Shown here piece by piece: positions 1 to 11,404 of a stretch of DNA of 64,000 nucleotides. Position numbers and translations under genes: made by a program. Below the pieces are notes generated by a model. That model ran no database searches, was not told where the DNA came from, and saw only the letters and a program-made list of their open reading frames with translations. The stretch lies in contig OX578134.1 in NCBI GenBank assembly GCA_951213105.1, forward strand, positions 136,127,293 to 136,191,292, given 5' to 3'. Every line of letters starts with the position of its first letter. Within the stretch, counting starts at the first letter, position 1. Source of the DNA: Amaurobius ferox. Its lineage: Eukaryota; Arthropoda; Arachnida; Araneae; Amaurobiidae.

Positions 1-2
1 CA

Positions 3-57
3 AATAGAAAGCATCGCATATACCAGTAGAATACTACGGATTGTATTATATAATGCT
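3..57 (+). repeat. 55-bp direct repeat, left copy
   Basis: This 55-bp block recurs at 2378-2432 in the same orientation with three mismatches and no gaps. The pair encloses the CTTTCC-family copy at 1365-2285. It is followed at about 58-160 by roughly two copies of a 38-bp unit containing CCGTCGTAGATA and AGATCGTCT. Function is unknown; it may be part of a larger dispersed repeat. Confidence 0.75.
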
Positions 58-246
58 CTCTATCTCCGTCGTAGATATCCTATAGATCGTCTATAGGCTA
101 TCTATCCGTCGTAGATAGCCTACAGATCGTCTCATCTCTATCTCCATGAGCTAAATACAGCTTTTATTTTATAACTTTAGGCGCTAAAGTCTCATGACCA
201 AACAATTGCATCATGTTCTGGCAACGCCTTCGGCCTGAGATTATAA

Positions 247-265
247 ACACACACACACACACACA
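247..265 (+). repeat. (AC)n microsatellite
   Basis: A run of about nine AC dinucleotides. From here to about 1364 the DNA is AT-rich and I see no gene or other feature. Confidence 0.8.
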
Positions 266-1364
266 AAAAGACAAACTATGAGCGACTATTTTTCCAGATC
301 CAAGGGTTAATTTTAAAAAACGGATTTCAGATTTGGATTTATCATGGTCGCATTAGTAAACATGAGTTTTTTCAGCTTTCGGGTTGCATTTGGTGTCCTA
401 ACATACTGACACTGCGCTTTTTTTAGAGAGATGATTTCGAATAATTAAATGCTAAACTGAGAAAGTTACACATTTTCCCTCTTCTTTAAGAATTTATTTC
501 CATTTACAGCTCACTCCTAATGGATTTTTACCAATAATTCTTGCACACAATGTTATTGTTTGTACTGACTATTTAATTAAAACGCATAATCAGGTCTGTC
601 TCATTTTCTTGTTAATCATTCGACAGTATTTTTTATGAAATTAAATTTAAAAGCTAACAAAAGGCTTTTCACTTCAGAACAAATATCATCAATACATGTG
701 AAAAGAATGTTAGAAGGATGTTATGAATAATGCAATAAATATATAAAACTTTGCGCATAAGATACCGATATTGATAAGGTGGCATTATTAGACCGGAACT
801 CATTGTGTTTCCAGATGATAATAGAAAGTACAGGATCATATAAGAAAGGGATGCATAAAATATCTAACAAGCATTTATAATTCAATGTATTCTTATGCTA
901 GTTTTGTTTAGATTCAAATTGCATTAAGACATTTGAAGTAGATTTAATGAATGCTTAACAAAGGAATAAAATTCAGAAATGCATGTTTATCAATGGACTT
1001 TTGATAAGAATAATTATTATAGTTATATGCGTATACAAAGAGTATACAGAATATCAATAGGGCGTAATTATGCTTGTTTTACGGGAAAGAATCCTAAAGT
1101 GATTAAAAATCATAGAAAATCTATTGAAATTGCTTTTAGTAGAGAAAACTGAAACTAATACAGTATTCAAAGAACCTTCAGTATATTTTTCTTCGAAATT
1201 AATATTGCTTCATGTATAAATACTTATATTTTCTAATTTTAACTTAAGAAACCTGGGAGTTTAATATAAAATAACTGATAATAAAAGTTTTCCAATTGAT
1301 AATTAATACAGGAGATGTTTAAATTCTGGCAAAACAAATTGTTAAATTACTACGGCTAGATTAA

Positions 1365-2285
1365 AAAAATGTAATGTGAGCAGCACATAACTTTTCCTGC
1401 ATAATGCAATTACATTATTTCTTTCACAGCAAAATTATGTTGTAAAATTATGTACCATCTCCACAGTACAGTATTTTAGGTATTGGTGGAAACCACATAA
1501 TTGCAATTGGGTGATTTTGGCAACCATCAGAATGTCTTATTCATAAAGACGTACAAAACCCTCATCCAAATGCAATTGACATTTAATTAATATCCAGTGA
1601 AAGAAATGACTATTGACGAATTCTGAGGCTCAAAATTTAAAACTATCGCAAAAGGTAATTTTTTTCGCAAATGGAATGGACTAGATCTACGCATATGATG
1701 GTAATAAATGTGCTGCATATTATTCTACATGTAGAAAGTGTACATTCTTGACGATACTTACTATTTTATTAAATTATGTAATTTTTATGAAAAATATATT
1801 TGAAAAACGTCCAATATCTGAAGAACGGGTCTTGTTAGCATTGTAAAATTTGCATCTAATGGAAAATTGTGTATGAAATTAGTATTTATTTCGCAGTGTT
1901 GAATGTCCTTATTTTTAAATCGTTTTTTTTTTCAAAATTTATTCAAAAATGGAAAATTGGTGAGGGGCGTGTTCTGAACTTTCGTTTAAAATATTTAGGG
2001 TTCTAGTATCTACTGATTGAAAAAATCGTACTATATTATGTTTCAAATGCTTTATTCGTTCTTGAAATATAGCATCCAAAAACTCATGGACACACACACA
2101 CACATATTCACACACTAATATACATACATATACACTAACATGCATACATATGCACTAACATGCATACAAATGCACAGAGAGAAATCATGTAAAATATTTT
2201 CGCTTCCGTCGAAAACTCCAATTCGAATTTGCGATTCCGTTATAATATTTCTATATATTACGCTATATTATATGTAAGGAAAATA
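1365..2285 (-). mobile_element. CTTTCC-family element, old full-length copy
   Basis: This copy lies on the minus strand and is heavily diverged. Its left edge shows the family's End B, a 5-bp stem (ATGTG/CACAT on the reverse strand) next to an A-run. The family landmarks follow in order: AGAACGGGTC beside ATATCTGA near 1815, the TTTCAAATGC region near 2040, an (AC)n tract at 2090-2105, and GAAAACTC then AATTCGAATT near 2210. It ends with AAGGAAAA near 2285. The same order occurs in the better copies at 51137-52054 and 53175-54060. It encodes nothing. Confidence 0.65.
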
Positions 2286-2377
2286 ATAATGTTGGAATAT
2301 TAGCAAACATGGTTTTACATTGTAATGCGATTTATGTGGACAAGAACCTTAACATAAAACTGGCATGTTTAAAAAAA

Positions 2378-2432
2378 AATAGAAAGCATCGAATATACTA
2401 GTAGAATACTACGGATTGTATTATATGATGCT
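2378..2432 (+). repeat. 55-bp direct repeat, right copy
   Basis: Partner of the repeat at 3-57, with 52 of 55 bases identical. From 2433 to 3005 the DNA is AT-rich with no recognisable feature. Confidence 0.75.
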
Positions 2433-3003
2433 TAATAAGAATCCTTCCTAACCTCTTTGGCTATTTAAGAATACTTCGAATTTGTTTCGATAGAGGTATA
2501 TAATTTAACGTTTGCGATAAAAGAAAGGAATGAGAAAAATCTCGTGAAACAGAAACATGTTTTTATTTCAGTATTAACTATAGACTTTGTGCAATTAATA
2601 TTATAGCTATCCGTAGAACCCAGCAATAACATATTATATTATTAAAATTGTTTAATGATATTACTATAATTACAGAAAATATAACAGTTACGAAGAAAAA
2701 TGCCTATATATTTTTTGGGATGTTCCCATTTGGGAAAATTGGCGGTTTTAAGTGTTATATCAGGTACTGGTATTTTTTAGGTTATTAATGTGAAAAGCAT
2801 GAAATGTTTTATCTAATAATCTAAACATTCCGAAAAGTAGATTAAGTATAATATTTCTAAACAATGAAATAGAGTTATAGGAATTAAATGGTAATATTTT
2901 ATTAATATTGAAATGTAAATCGCTTTTTTGTCATATAAATTAGTAATTATTCTATTAGATGGTTCAATAATTATATTTAACTCAAAAAAATTAACACAAT
3001 TAT

Positions 3004-3005
<2 letters not shown>

Positions 3006-3051
<46 letters not shown>
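3006..3051 (+). repeat. (TA)n microsatellite
   Basis: About 22 uninterrupted TA units. From here to the Tc1 element at 4178 the sequence is AT-rich and I recognise nothing in it. Confidence 0.9.
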
Positions 3052-3058
<7 letters not shown>

Positions 3059-4362
3059 TTGCCAAATTTTTCGGTAATTTGTAATTATTAATTGCTTTAT
3101 ACTGTAAATATTTTGTCTATATATAGTTTACAAATGTTTTATAATATTTAAGATATGGATATAAAGTTAATGTTGATAATTTATTTCGTTGAAAATAATG
3201 ATGAGTTTCCATAAATCTGCATTTATTCATTAAAATACTGATTGCATTTATGATTGTTTCATTAATGGGCAGCGGTGCGTAATATTAAAGGAAAATTTCA
3301 AAGTGAGAAACTTAAAGACATTTAATCACCAGTCACATTATTAATTCTTAAAGTTCTAAAAGCAGTTAGACACTTTAGGAGCTAGAAGTTAAAATTAATG
3401 TTCCTGAAAACATATGGAATATTTCTAAACAAGTGTAAAATTAGCATATATAATTATTTATACATTTACCTACACAACTATAGTCTCGTAAATATTTTCC
3501 TCTTTCACTTCCTTTATTTAATACTAGTTTTGAAAGCCTCATTTACAACTGCTAGTCAAAATATTGATTATAAGTAGTTGATTGAAATAGACAGTTAATT
3601 AAAAAATGTCCTGTATATACCCAGTGGACGAAAAGTAATCAGAATGCTCAAATGAGACCAATGAGAATGCTCAAGTGATACCATTAAAATATAACTTTTA
3701 CACCTTTATTTGAAAAACGAGCAATACATTTAGAGGTCAGGAATATATAAACTATTAAGTGAAATTTTATAATTTATTGATAAATTAAGTATAAAATGAT
3801 TGTGACTGATTTAGTGATAATGCTTGCGATTGAAAAAATGATAATTTATCTCAGTTCTAGTTCAGTCCATACTACTATTTCTTAATTCCACTGTCTCCAA
3901 CTTCGGCTATATGTCTGTCACAATGATTTATTTTATTTTATACTTTTTATTTTACACCAATGGATCTATAACAATAAAACTTACCAAAGGAATTGATAGC
4001 TAGCTAAATGGGATCAACTATTTTCATCGAAGACTTTTAGATGTTTATAAAAGAATTACAATTCTATTAATGTTTTTGAATTTTTAGGCATCAGACGGCT
4101 TCAGTAGGAAAAGTGCTTAAGTTGAGATAAATGAGATTATTGGGAGTGAGAATCATAAAAGAAACAAGTTAGATATACACTCTTTTGCAAAAAAATAAAA
4201 ATAAATAAATAAATAAATAAAAGAGAAACACCATGAAGAAAGTGACTGTTTCTATTGAAATTAAATATGAGTACAGTTCATACATAGGTGATGAAATTAT
4301 TACAAAATTAAGACCGCTGGACTCATTAATAGTTAGCAATTGCACATTGAATTTTCAAATCA

Positions 4363-5449
4363 GTAATTGGTGAAACCCCTCTTGGCGGCAATGCCTGCTT
4401 GTATACGTCTAGGTAAGGAGTGGTAATGTTTCCTACTGTCATCCTGCGATACATTCTGCCAGGCATTCCTTAATTGTTGCTCCATATCTGCTACATTTCG
4501 AAGTGCCCGAATCAGGCGGCCTAGCATGTCCCATACCTGCGCGAAAGGTCTGGTGACCTTGCTGGCCAAGGAACAGTATCAACAGCTCAGCTATAGCCCA
4601 CAGATAAGCGAACCGTATGTGGCGCGGCATTATCTTGTTCGAAAATGACTCCAGAATGACGTGCCATGAAGGGTAACACAAACGGTTGCAGGATTTTATC
4701 AACATATTGTTGAGCTGTTAAAGTTGTACGTAAGATGACTAGGAGCGACCTGCTGTCGTAAGAGATATCACCCCACACCGTCGCAACAGGAGTCATGGTT
4801 ATGTGCCTGTTGTTGTTGATGTTGATGATGAGACTCAGACTAACCGACCTACCAGAAAGATGTAAGGTAACTGGGCTCTGTGCGTGTATAAAACAAAGGC
4901 TTATTGGGACCGCTGGCCCTGGCGCCTCCACACGTACCTGATGATCATTTGCTGAAAACTGAAGCGTGATTTCATCGCTGAACACTATGCAATACCAGTC
5001 TGCTGGCAGCAATGAGACTCGGCTACGACACCACTTCAAACGACTCTGTCGATGTTGTGGGGTTATGGGCAGACGTCTTAAAGGCCGCCGTGAGCGTAAC
5101 CCCACATCAGCTAAGCGCCGTGAGATGATGGAAGGTATCACGGGTGGTATGGAAGAGGCTGTAGCACGTTGGTGGCGGACAATGATGCTGTTGGGCCAGT
5201 TCGGGCCTGTTGCACAATCATCCTATCTTACGTCGCATTCGTGCACCTTGGCTTTCCAGGGCCTTTCTTCCGCCAATGAGTTCCTTGCAGCAACCATTAC
5301 TGCCAGCACCTTTGCACAGCAGTGCCCGTTCGGTGCAGGGGGCGGCCTATTGCGCCGTGAGACCAACTAGCTTCACGCATCCCGACTATATGACCACGTT
5401 CGAACTCGTCTAATTGCTTATAAGGTCTTCGGCAACATCGTAACGGCAT
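4363..5449 (-). pseudogene. Tc1-like transposase pseudogene
   Basis: A Tc1/IS630 transposase binds the TIRs and moves the element by cut-and-paste using a DDE/D active site. I place the start at the ATG on 5449 because it opens a frame reading MPLRCCRRPYKQLDEFERGH, a plausible helix-turn-helix N-terminus. The first catalytic Asp is in IVFSDEITLQF (frame 5141-4587) and the second in EQDNAAPHT. The third motif, SPDL near 4550, is present only in the +1 frame, while the frame that continues to the C-terminus (KVTRPFAQVWDMLGR, ending at 4360) has lost it. So at least two frameshifts exist, plus stops in the N-terminal half (5150-5400) and an in-frame insertion (4811-4870). It cannot make active protein. 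Identity as Tc1-like is firm. Confidence 0.9.
4811..4870 (-). mobile_element. SINE tail fragment inside Tc1 transposase
   Basis: A TTGTTGTTGATG-rich tail is followed by ACCGACCTACCAGAAAG and GTAAGGTAAC. The same words occur in the SINEs at 42499 and 58350. It interrupts the transposase between the two Asp motifs but keeps the frame open, adding about 20-25 residues. No clear target duplication was found. Confidence 0.6.
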
Positions 5450-5694
5450 TATTGGTTGTGTCTTCACGTAACTGCAACGCCAATAATGAGCAAAGATAAG
5501 CCATCCAGGGTTTTAACCTGTTTTATAGGATGCTAGTTGCGTTGTAGAAACGCACTCTATGACCGAAGTTAACGCTCATTGCCCTTGCAAATTAATAATT
5601 TGCATTCTTGGTATTAAGGAATTTGTATGCAAAATTTCGATATGATCTGATTTTTTTTAGGTGTGCTTAGTTTTTTTTTTTGCAAAAGAGTGTA

Positions 5695-6145
5695 GATACA
5701 CAGATATATAAACACATATATACATACATAGTTGTACATGTTTTTTTAGACTTTATACAGTTTATGAAGTTGTAAAAATATATATTACGTTTCATATGCA
5801 TAACTCGTGTATAGCTGAGGTTTCCGAAGATTATTGATGAATTTATTCGCGAATTATTACATTTAAACAGCATACATAAATAACTAGGAAAATGTAATAT
5901 CATATATCCAGGTTCTTGTCACGCATAAGAAACTTTAATATATGTTATTTATAGCAGAATATTTCTGGTAAATAAGTGATTTAATATCCAAAAAGTCTCG
6001 TAAAGCTGCACATTTTCTCAGAAACGTCTTTTACATTCAATGTATGATAAAAACGCGATTAAAAATAAATGACTTGAATGAGATGATACGAAATGATTTA
6101 CATTAAATTTAATAACTTGCAATTTGCTTTTATTTTTATTCTCAA
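5695..6145. other. Spacer without recognised feature
   Basis: AT-rich DNA between the Tc1 element and the Helitron. Open frames here are short and show no family motif. Confidence 0.5.
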
Positions 6146-8402
6146 CTAGAAGCATACCCGTTCTTCGTACGGAGTATATAATATAAAGATACTTAAAATT
6201 CACAATCATGTGCAAATTCCTATAGTATACTAAATGGCATATTTAATCAAAATATTCTGCTAAAATATTTAACATAATGTCCTAAAAAGAAGTTAAGGAA
6301 TGTCTGTTCTCGCTATTCAAAATTATCTTCACGGGCAGATCTGAAGAATAAAACATCCTGACCTCTTTTGTAAGCAATTTACAAAAAATATAGAATTGAA
6401 TCAATATATGCAAAATAAGAGCGTTAAAATTGTATGGGATCCGTACTACTTATATACGCGAATATTAGAAAATATAACCTGTATTAGTAGATTACATGTA
6501 TAAATTGAAAATATTAATAATAAATCCGTAATCTTTAAACCAGAAAAAGTAGTAAAAGATTACCCGTATTTAAGAAGAAATTTATTAGAGATTATCCGTA
6601 TGTTAGTAAAATATCACCCGTATTATAATATGAGTCTTTAAAATATTTGCCAAAATAAAACAGATCAATTAATAAATTAAAAATATCAATAATCCCGTAA
6701 TCTTCATACCAGAAAGCCGTACTTGATTCCAATATATGCCAATATACCTGTATTATTTATATTCTCCGAGATTAAAATATATATATCCGTGCATTTGTAG
6801 AAGATTATTCGTACAACGTACAAAAAATTGAACAACGTACTTAAAATACAACGTATTGAACAACGTACGTTAAAATATCAACGTACAACGTTGAAAATAT
6901 CAATAATCTCTGAATCAATAATCTCCGAAAACATCAATAATAATAATGTTTAAATCTGAAGGTCGTAATTGATATTATCCAGTCAAAAATATGATGGCAA
7001 TGAAATTTATTTATATAAACATATCTTCATTATTAAAATCGGAAAATATTTAATAAAAATCTTCTTCCTCATAAACACACTGGATTTAAATCCGTTGCTA
7101 AGCGACATGTTATGATTTGCTTCAAATAAATTTGTGGTCAAAATATCGTTTGAATAATGCGATCTCTAATGAAGGTTTGGCGGCATTTTAAAAAATCGCC
7201 AAATTTATCGCCAAGTGGGACTATAGAACTAACAGTCCCACTTGGAGTTAAATTGACGAACCATCATCAAAATAATATTCCCTTAAAAATACAATTTCAT
7301 TTATTTAGCTCAATTGTATCAATTTTAAGATATTCTTATGGATTTAAAAACATTTTTATCAATTTGGTGATATTTTAAAAATTCGCTAAATGTGTTACTA
7401 AGTAAGACGGTTGGACTGACAGACAAATGCTATCGAAACACCTGTTCAGTACTTTCTTCTAGCAAAACAAAATAAATTTCATTTATTTACATCGTTTTTA
7501 TCAATTTGGAGACATTCCAATCAATTTGGCAACGTTTAAGGAATTTGCCAAGTTAGCGATATCCAGCCAAATTCGTAGCTTAAAATTTGCAGATCTGAAT
7601 AAAATATCGTGTTCCAGTTTGTATATAATAAATAAAAACACTAAAATATTATTAGCAGTTATATCCGTTCTACTCTTCTGTTTCAACAATCGGATAAAGG
7701 AATTTATTGCGTAGACAGAATATATGAGTTTATTATCTAAACACAGTATATAAGCTTGAAACCTCTTTACCAAAATAAATGAAAGTAATGTACGCAGTTT
7801 GCAATTAATATAATTAAAAGAAAAATCAAACCGCTTTTTTCTAAAATATATTTTTATATCCATCTATTTATTATTGAAATCGAAAAAAAATAATAACCAT
7901 TAACAAACACATTTAATTTTATTGAGTTGCCGAGCAACATTGATTTAAGATAGAATCTTCCTCATAAAATGCGATATTAAATAACCATTTTGATTTCTTT
8001 ATACCTTTCATCGTTAAGTAAAAGCTTGTGAGAAATATAAGCCATGGAGGTAGATTTTTCCATTTAAATTCATGTTTCAAACAATTCATGCTTTCAGACT
8101 AATTAGCGCAAAAAATCTCCACCAAACTCAGAAATTAAGTTTTATTTTTCTTTGACGTTTTAAACAAACGATTTTCATCCTTTCCGTTTGGATAAACCAC
8201 AGAGTTAGAGAGTAGAAATAGGAAAAAGTTCCGTTTTTCATTAATATCTGGATAACCCCTGGTCTTAGAAACCTCAAACTTGGACAAAATTTATGGAGTC
8301 TATTTTCAGGCTACCCGCAAAATTTCATCAAATTCGGATCAGCCGTTCTCTCGTGATGATGGGACAGACAGACAGACAGATTTTCAATATAATATATATA
8401 GA
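6146..8402 (-). mobile_element. Non-autonomous Helitron, copy 1
   Basis: Read on the minus strand, it starts TCTATATATATTA at 8402 and ends at CTAG (6149-6146). Just before that terminus a short hairpin (CCGT/ACGG arms) precedes CGGGTATGCTTCTAG. The flanking bases are A before TC and T after CTAG, the A/T target typical of Helitrons, with no target duplication. Near the 5' end are a CTGT run and AGAACGGCTGA. There is no Rep nuclease or helicase, so it depends on a partner element. It aligns along most of its length, inverted, with 21767-24212. A 120-codon frame at 7863-7501 overlaps a similar frame in copy 2, but the differences change amino acids as often as not, so I do not call it a gene. 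Confidence 0.85.
7170..7560. repeat. TTGGCGA/TCGCCAA motif cluster in Helitron 1
   Basis: Degenerate repeats of ATTTGGCGACATTT, alternating with the reverse complement AAATCGCCAAATT, at about 7170-7260, 7360-7390 and 7500-7555. An imperfect palindrome sits at 7201-7255, centred on GGGACTATAGAACTAACAGTCCC. The same motif occurs at 8590-8680, in Helitron 2, and in CTTTCC-family elements around 50340, 51300 and 53800. Confidence 0.7.
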
Positions 8403-8584
8403 TTACATAAATTTGAAGAGTAAAACATTATTACTATACTAATCCCTAATAATATGTAATTAATTAACGACCTTCTAGATCTAAAGGAGCGTAACAATCC
8501 AACAAACATTGTAAATCAAGTATATTAAATTACCAATCCGCACAAATCAACAGAAATTAATAAAGCAATTAAACTATTTTCCAA

Positions 8585-8690
8585 GATTTTGAATTTTCGT
8601 TAATTTGGCTACATCTTTCAAAAGTCGCCAAGTTGGAAATATATCGGCAAATTTGTCACCAAAATTGGTAAATAATCAACAGGTTGGATA
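8585..8690. repeat. TTGGCGA/TCGCCAA cluster outside Helitron
   Basis: TTAATTTGGCTACATCTTTC, AAAAGTCGCCAAGTTGG and CGGCAAATTTGTCACC lie together, closely resembling the cluster in the CTTTCC family. This is about 180 bp beyond the Helitron 5' end, so it may be a fragment of another repeat. The rest of 8403-9200 is AT-rich without a gene. Confidence 0.5.
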
Positions 8691-9204
8691 TACAGACTGA
8701 GAAAATTGCTTTTGTTAAAAAGTATTAAACATATTGAGATATTTAAATATTTTTACTAAACTGGATATTAAATAATATATGCTTTATGAATGACAATCAA
8801 TATTTGGAAATAATTGCAAAATTAAATATAAATGTGCTACTATGATATTCTTTTATTTAGCTTTAAACTGAAACTAACTTGTGAAACACCCAATTACTTT
8901 TTAAGCGTACTAAAATATATTAAGCTATATTCACTATGGTTTTATATTAATTTGTAGTCTTAAGAATATCACTATTTAATTGAAATGCTTTTATAAAATG
9001 AACAAGAAAAATAACCTACGTCAGCAAATTGAAAAATATTATGCAAATTCAGCTTAGACTATTTCTCCTACGTTAAACTTTGTTTGAAAACGTTACCCTT
9101 AGAAAAATGTGCTGAATCAACATTTATTCCAAAAACGTTTTTTCAGTAAAGCTTATGGAATTTATGGAGATGATGTTTAAAGAATAGTATATGTGCTGTC
9201 ATGG

Positions 9205-9775
9205 TTATCATGGTGAGAGTGGCGCCATATGACCAATAGTAAATAAACACCATCATCTTCAAATCAGGCCTTGGCTTGGTGACGGAAACCAGCTTTAATT
9301 CAAGGGGTATCTGTATTTTAAATATATATTCAGATTTAGTTCTACAATTTAAGGCAAAAATGTTTAAAATTATTTATTTTTATTTTCTTAACACTGCATT
9401 GCATATATAAAAGAAAAATTTTGGGAAGGAATCAAAAGTTGGACTCCATCACAATATTTTTCATTTATATATGCAACATGTATACAACACGAAACGGCTA
9501 GTTTTTTGTTAAGATTATCAGTATGTGATTCCATCAAAATCCAAAAGTGAAACTCTTGGCCTCAACCCAGTATTTTACCTTTATAAATACAATGCATTGT
9601 TAAGAAAATACCTACAAATAGATATAAACTCTTGTCTTAAATATAGAACTAAATTTAATTATATATTTAAAATATAGATACTCCTTGAATTACAACGGTG
9701 ATCCACCTCGACTCCAGGGCCTGAATTTAGAGATGATGTTCAGAATTTAGTGATCACATGGTGCCCCTTTTACAA
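9205..9775. repeat. Foldback element, ~240-bp inverted arms
   Basis: The arm at about 9205-9445 matches the reverse complement of about 9540-9775 with moderate divergence. Shared landmarks are ATGCAATGCA/TGTTAAGAAAATA, TAGAACTAAAT, ATATATTTAAAATA and ATACCCCTTGAATTA. The arms flank a spacer of about 100 bp. No coding capacity was seen. It may be a foldback transposon, or two opposed copies of one repeat. From 9776 to 10255 I see nothing else. Confidence 0.7.
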
Positions 9776-10255
9776 TGGCAACAAATGACAGAAATTATGA
9801 CCACGGTTTCATTTTAAAGTAAATATAGTATATAATGACATAGTAACAGTGTTATAGTGCGACTCCAACGAGAAGGCATTTGAGTCACGTGACTTTCGAC
9901 GAATCCATTAGTTAAATTCAATGACAGGTAGAAACGTACTAGGAAGAACGGGTTTCCAGAATTGGCGCCTTTAGTGCGAATTAATAATGCACAATTTGTG
10001 CAGTACGAAAATGATTTATGCAGAACGATAAAGAGCTTTATATGTATAAGTACATTCAGTGTTACTGTTGGGATGTGGTGGAAATGTTTTCTTCATAATA
10101 ATTAAAATTATATTATAATAAAACAATAATGGTCGTAAATGTTTTGTTAAAATTGAAGAGTTCGGTTGTAATACTTTTCTTGTAACTAAAGCTGTTTTAT
10201 TTAGGAGAAATGCACAATGCGTTTCGTGTGTATGAATGAATGATTCATCTCCTAA

Positions 10256-10425
10256 AAGGAAAAATCTGATGTGAACAGCACATGCCTTCCCTACAGATTC
10301 ATATTTATTTTCTTTATTTCTTTTATAATTCATTAATTTGAGTTATATGCACAAACTAGCACGAATAATTATTTGAAATTACACTGAAATTGCAGTTTTA
10401 ATTCAATTTTTTTTCCTGGAAACTT
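10256..10425 (-). mobile_element. CTTTCC-family End B fragment (subfamily 2)
   Basis: It begins AAAAATCTGATGTG, with the End B hairpin (stem ATGTG/CACAT, loop changed), then continues with AATTCATT, ATTATTTGAAATTACACTG and a T-rich stretch. This matches 58078-58260 and the reverse complement of the right end of 55537-56537. The rest of the element is absent or unrecognisable. Confidence 0.6.
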
Positions 10426-10480
10426 TGTAAAATTACTGAAAAGCTGTGTTTAAAAGTTCCAAAAATTTGTTGGCTGAGAT

Positions 10481-10499
10481 TACCCCCCCCCCCCTCCCC
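10481..10499 (+). repeat. Poly-C tract
   Basis: A run of about 13 C, one T, then more C. Another poly-C run lies at 10914-10930. Between them (10500-10913) the DNA is AT-rich with no gene. Such runs are also prone to assembly length error. Confidence 0.8.
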
Positions 10500-11073
10500 G
10501 TAATTTATGGGTTGCTCGCTTGTGTAATAAGACATTTTCTTTAGGAAAGATCCTCGATCCATCTATAAAAGGGGAAAAAATACCTTGACATATACACATT
10601 TTTATATTTTTATCATTGTGTATTTTACTTTTTATATAACGTTGTTTAATTTCTATAAAATACAAAGAAAACGCTTCAATCTAAATACTTTTGCTGCAAT
10701 TGAAAATCATTTCAGTAAGTTCTATGAATCACATTTTATACAGTTACGTATTTCATAAAGTATTAATATTTGTTAATTCTAAAATAAATTTCAGTAATTT
10801 AATTAATTTTAAATATGTTATCTAACCATTTTCCTTGCTTGTGGGCCACTATTCGGACAGTCAGTTCATCATTAGAGATTACATTGCATGGCCATGTCAT
10901 CTAAGGAATCTATCCCCCCCCCCCCCCCCCGAGTTACAAAATTTGGAAAATGTAAAAATATATAAAAAAATATCTGTTTTATATTTTTTTATATATATTT
11001 GTTATTATTTTATATATAAAATATTTAAAAAATTGTACCGCTGTCGGCCTTCTCGAAATCTGATTCTATACTT

Positions 11074-11356
11074 TCAGTTGACTCTTGAGTCATGTTCTGA
11101 AGAGGAGTTGGCACCTACCACAAAACTGATTTCTTCTATGGTTTCTTCCACTAAATTGTCAATTTCCCAATATTTATTTTCAACTTTTACTGCGTGCTCA
11201 CAATATTTAATCCACTGCTCCTTTGTAATGCTGGCAAGGGCTGTCGGATGGGGGTGCATAATTTTTCTGAATTTGCTTCAGCCTAAAAAAGAAATCGAGT
11301 ACTTTGTGGACCACATTTCGTTCCTTGGAACGAATTACTTTTACTTTTACAGACAT
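11074..11356 (-). pseudogene. Internally deleted transposase remnant
   Basis: Two partial frames abut on the minus strand. The first starts at ATG 11356 and reads MSVKVKVIRSKERNVVHKVL followed by DFFFRL. It runs into a second, shifted frame (11259-11074) reading ITKEQWIKYCEHAVKVENKY then WEIDNLVEETIEE, with an acidic Ser-rich tail ending at 11074. To my eye the first resembles the N-terminus and the second the extreme C-terminus of DDE-type (Tc1/IS630-like) transposases found in many arthropods, with the catalytic core missing. That family call is from memory and moderate at best. It could instead be a fragment of an unknown gene. Confidence 0.35.
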
Positions 11357-11404
11357 TTTGTCGATAAAAGCACGGTTCACAAATATCAGATTCTAATTAA
11401 TTAA

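Larger units (their letters stand above)
4178..5692 (-). mobile_element. Tc1/mariner transposon, complete but inactive
   Basis: The ends are inverted repeats beginning CACTCTTTTGCAAAAAAA, flanked on both sides by the TA duplication that Tc1/mariner transposition leaves (4176-4177 and 5693-5694). Length is 1515 bp. The element holds one decayed transposase gene on the minus strand (about 4363-5449). A simple ATAAA-type repeat lies just inside the left TIR (about 4195-4225). The right TIR is separated from the transposase start by about 240 bp. A 60-bp SINE-tail fragment interrupts the gene near 4811-4870. Confidence 0.92.

Noticed and set aside
3..2432. LTR retrotransposon with 55-bp LTRs
   Set aside because: The repeats are far too short, and the interior is a noncoding element of another family.
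4966..5413. Plus-strand open frames of 134 and 67 codons
   Set aside because: They overlap the Tc1 transposase on the opposite strand; the minus strand has the family motifs.
7501..7863. 120-codon minus-strand frame in Helitron 1, with a similar frame in Helitron 2
   Set aside because: Similarity follows from the shared repeat; differences change amino acids freely, and neither frame has a known domain.
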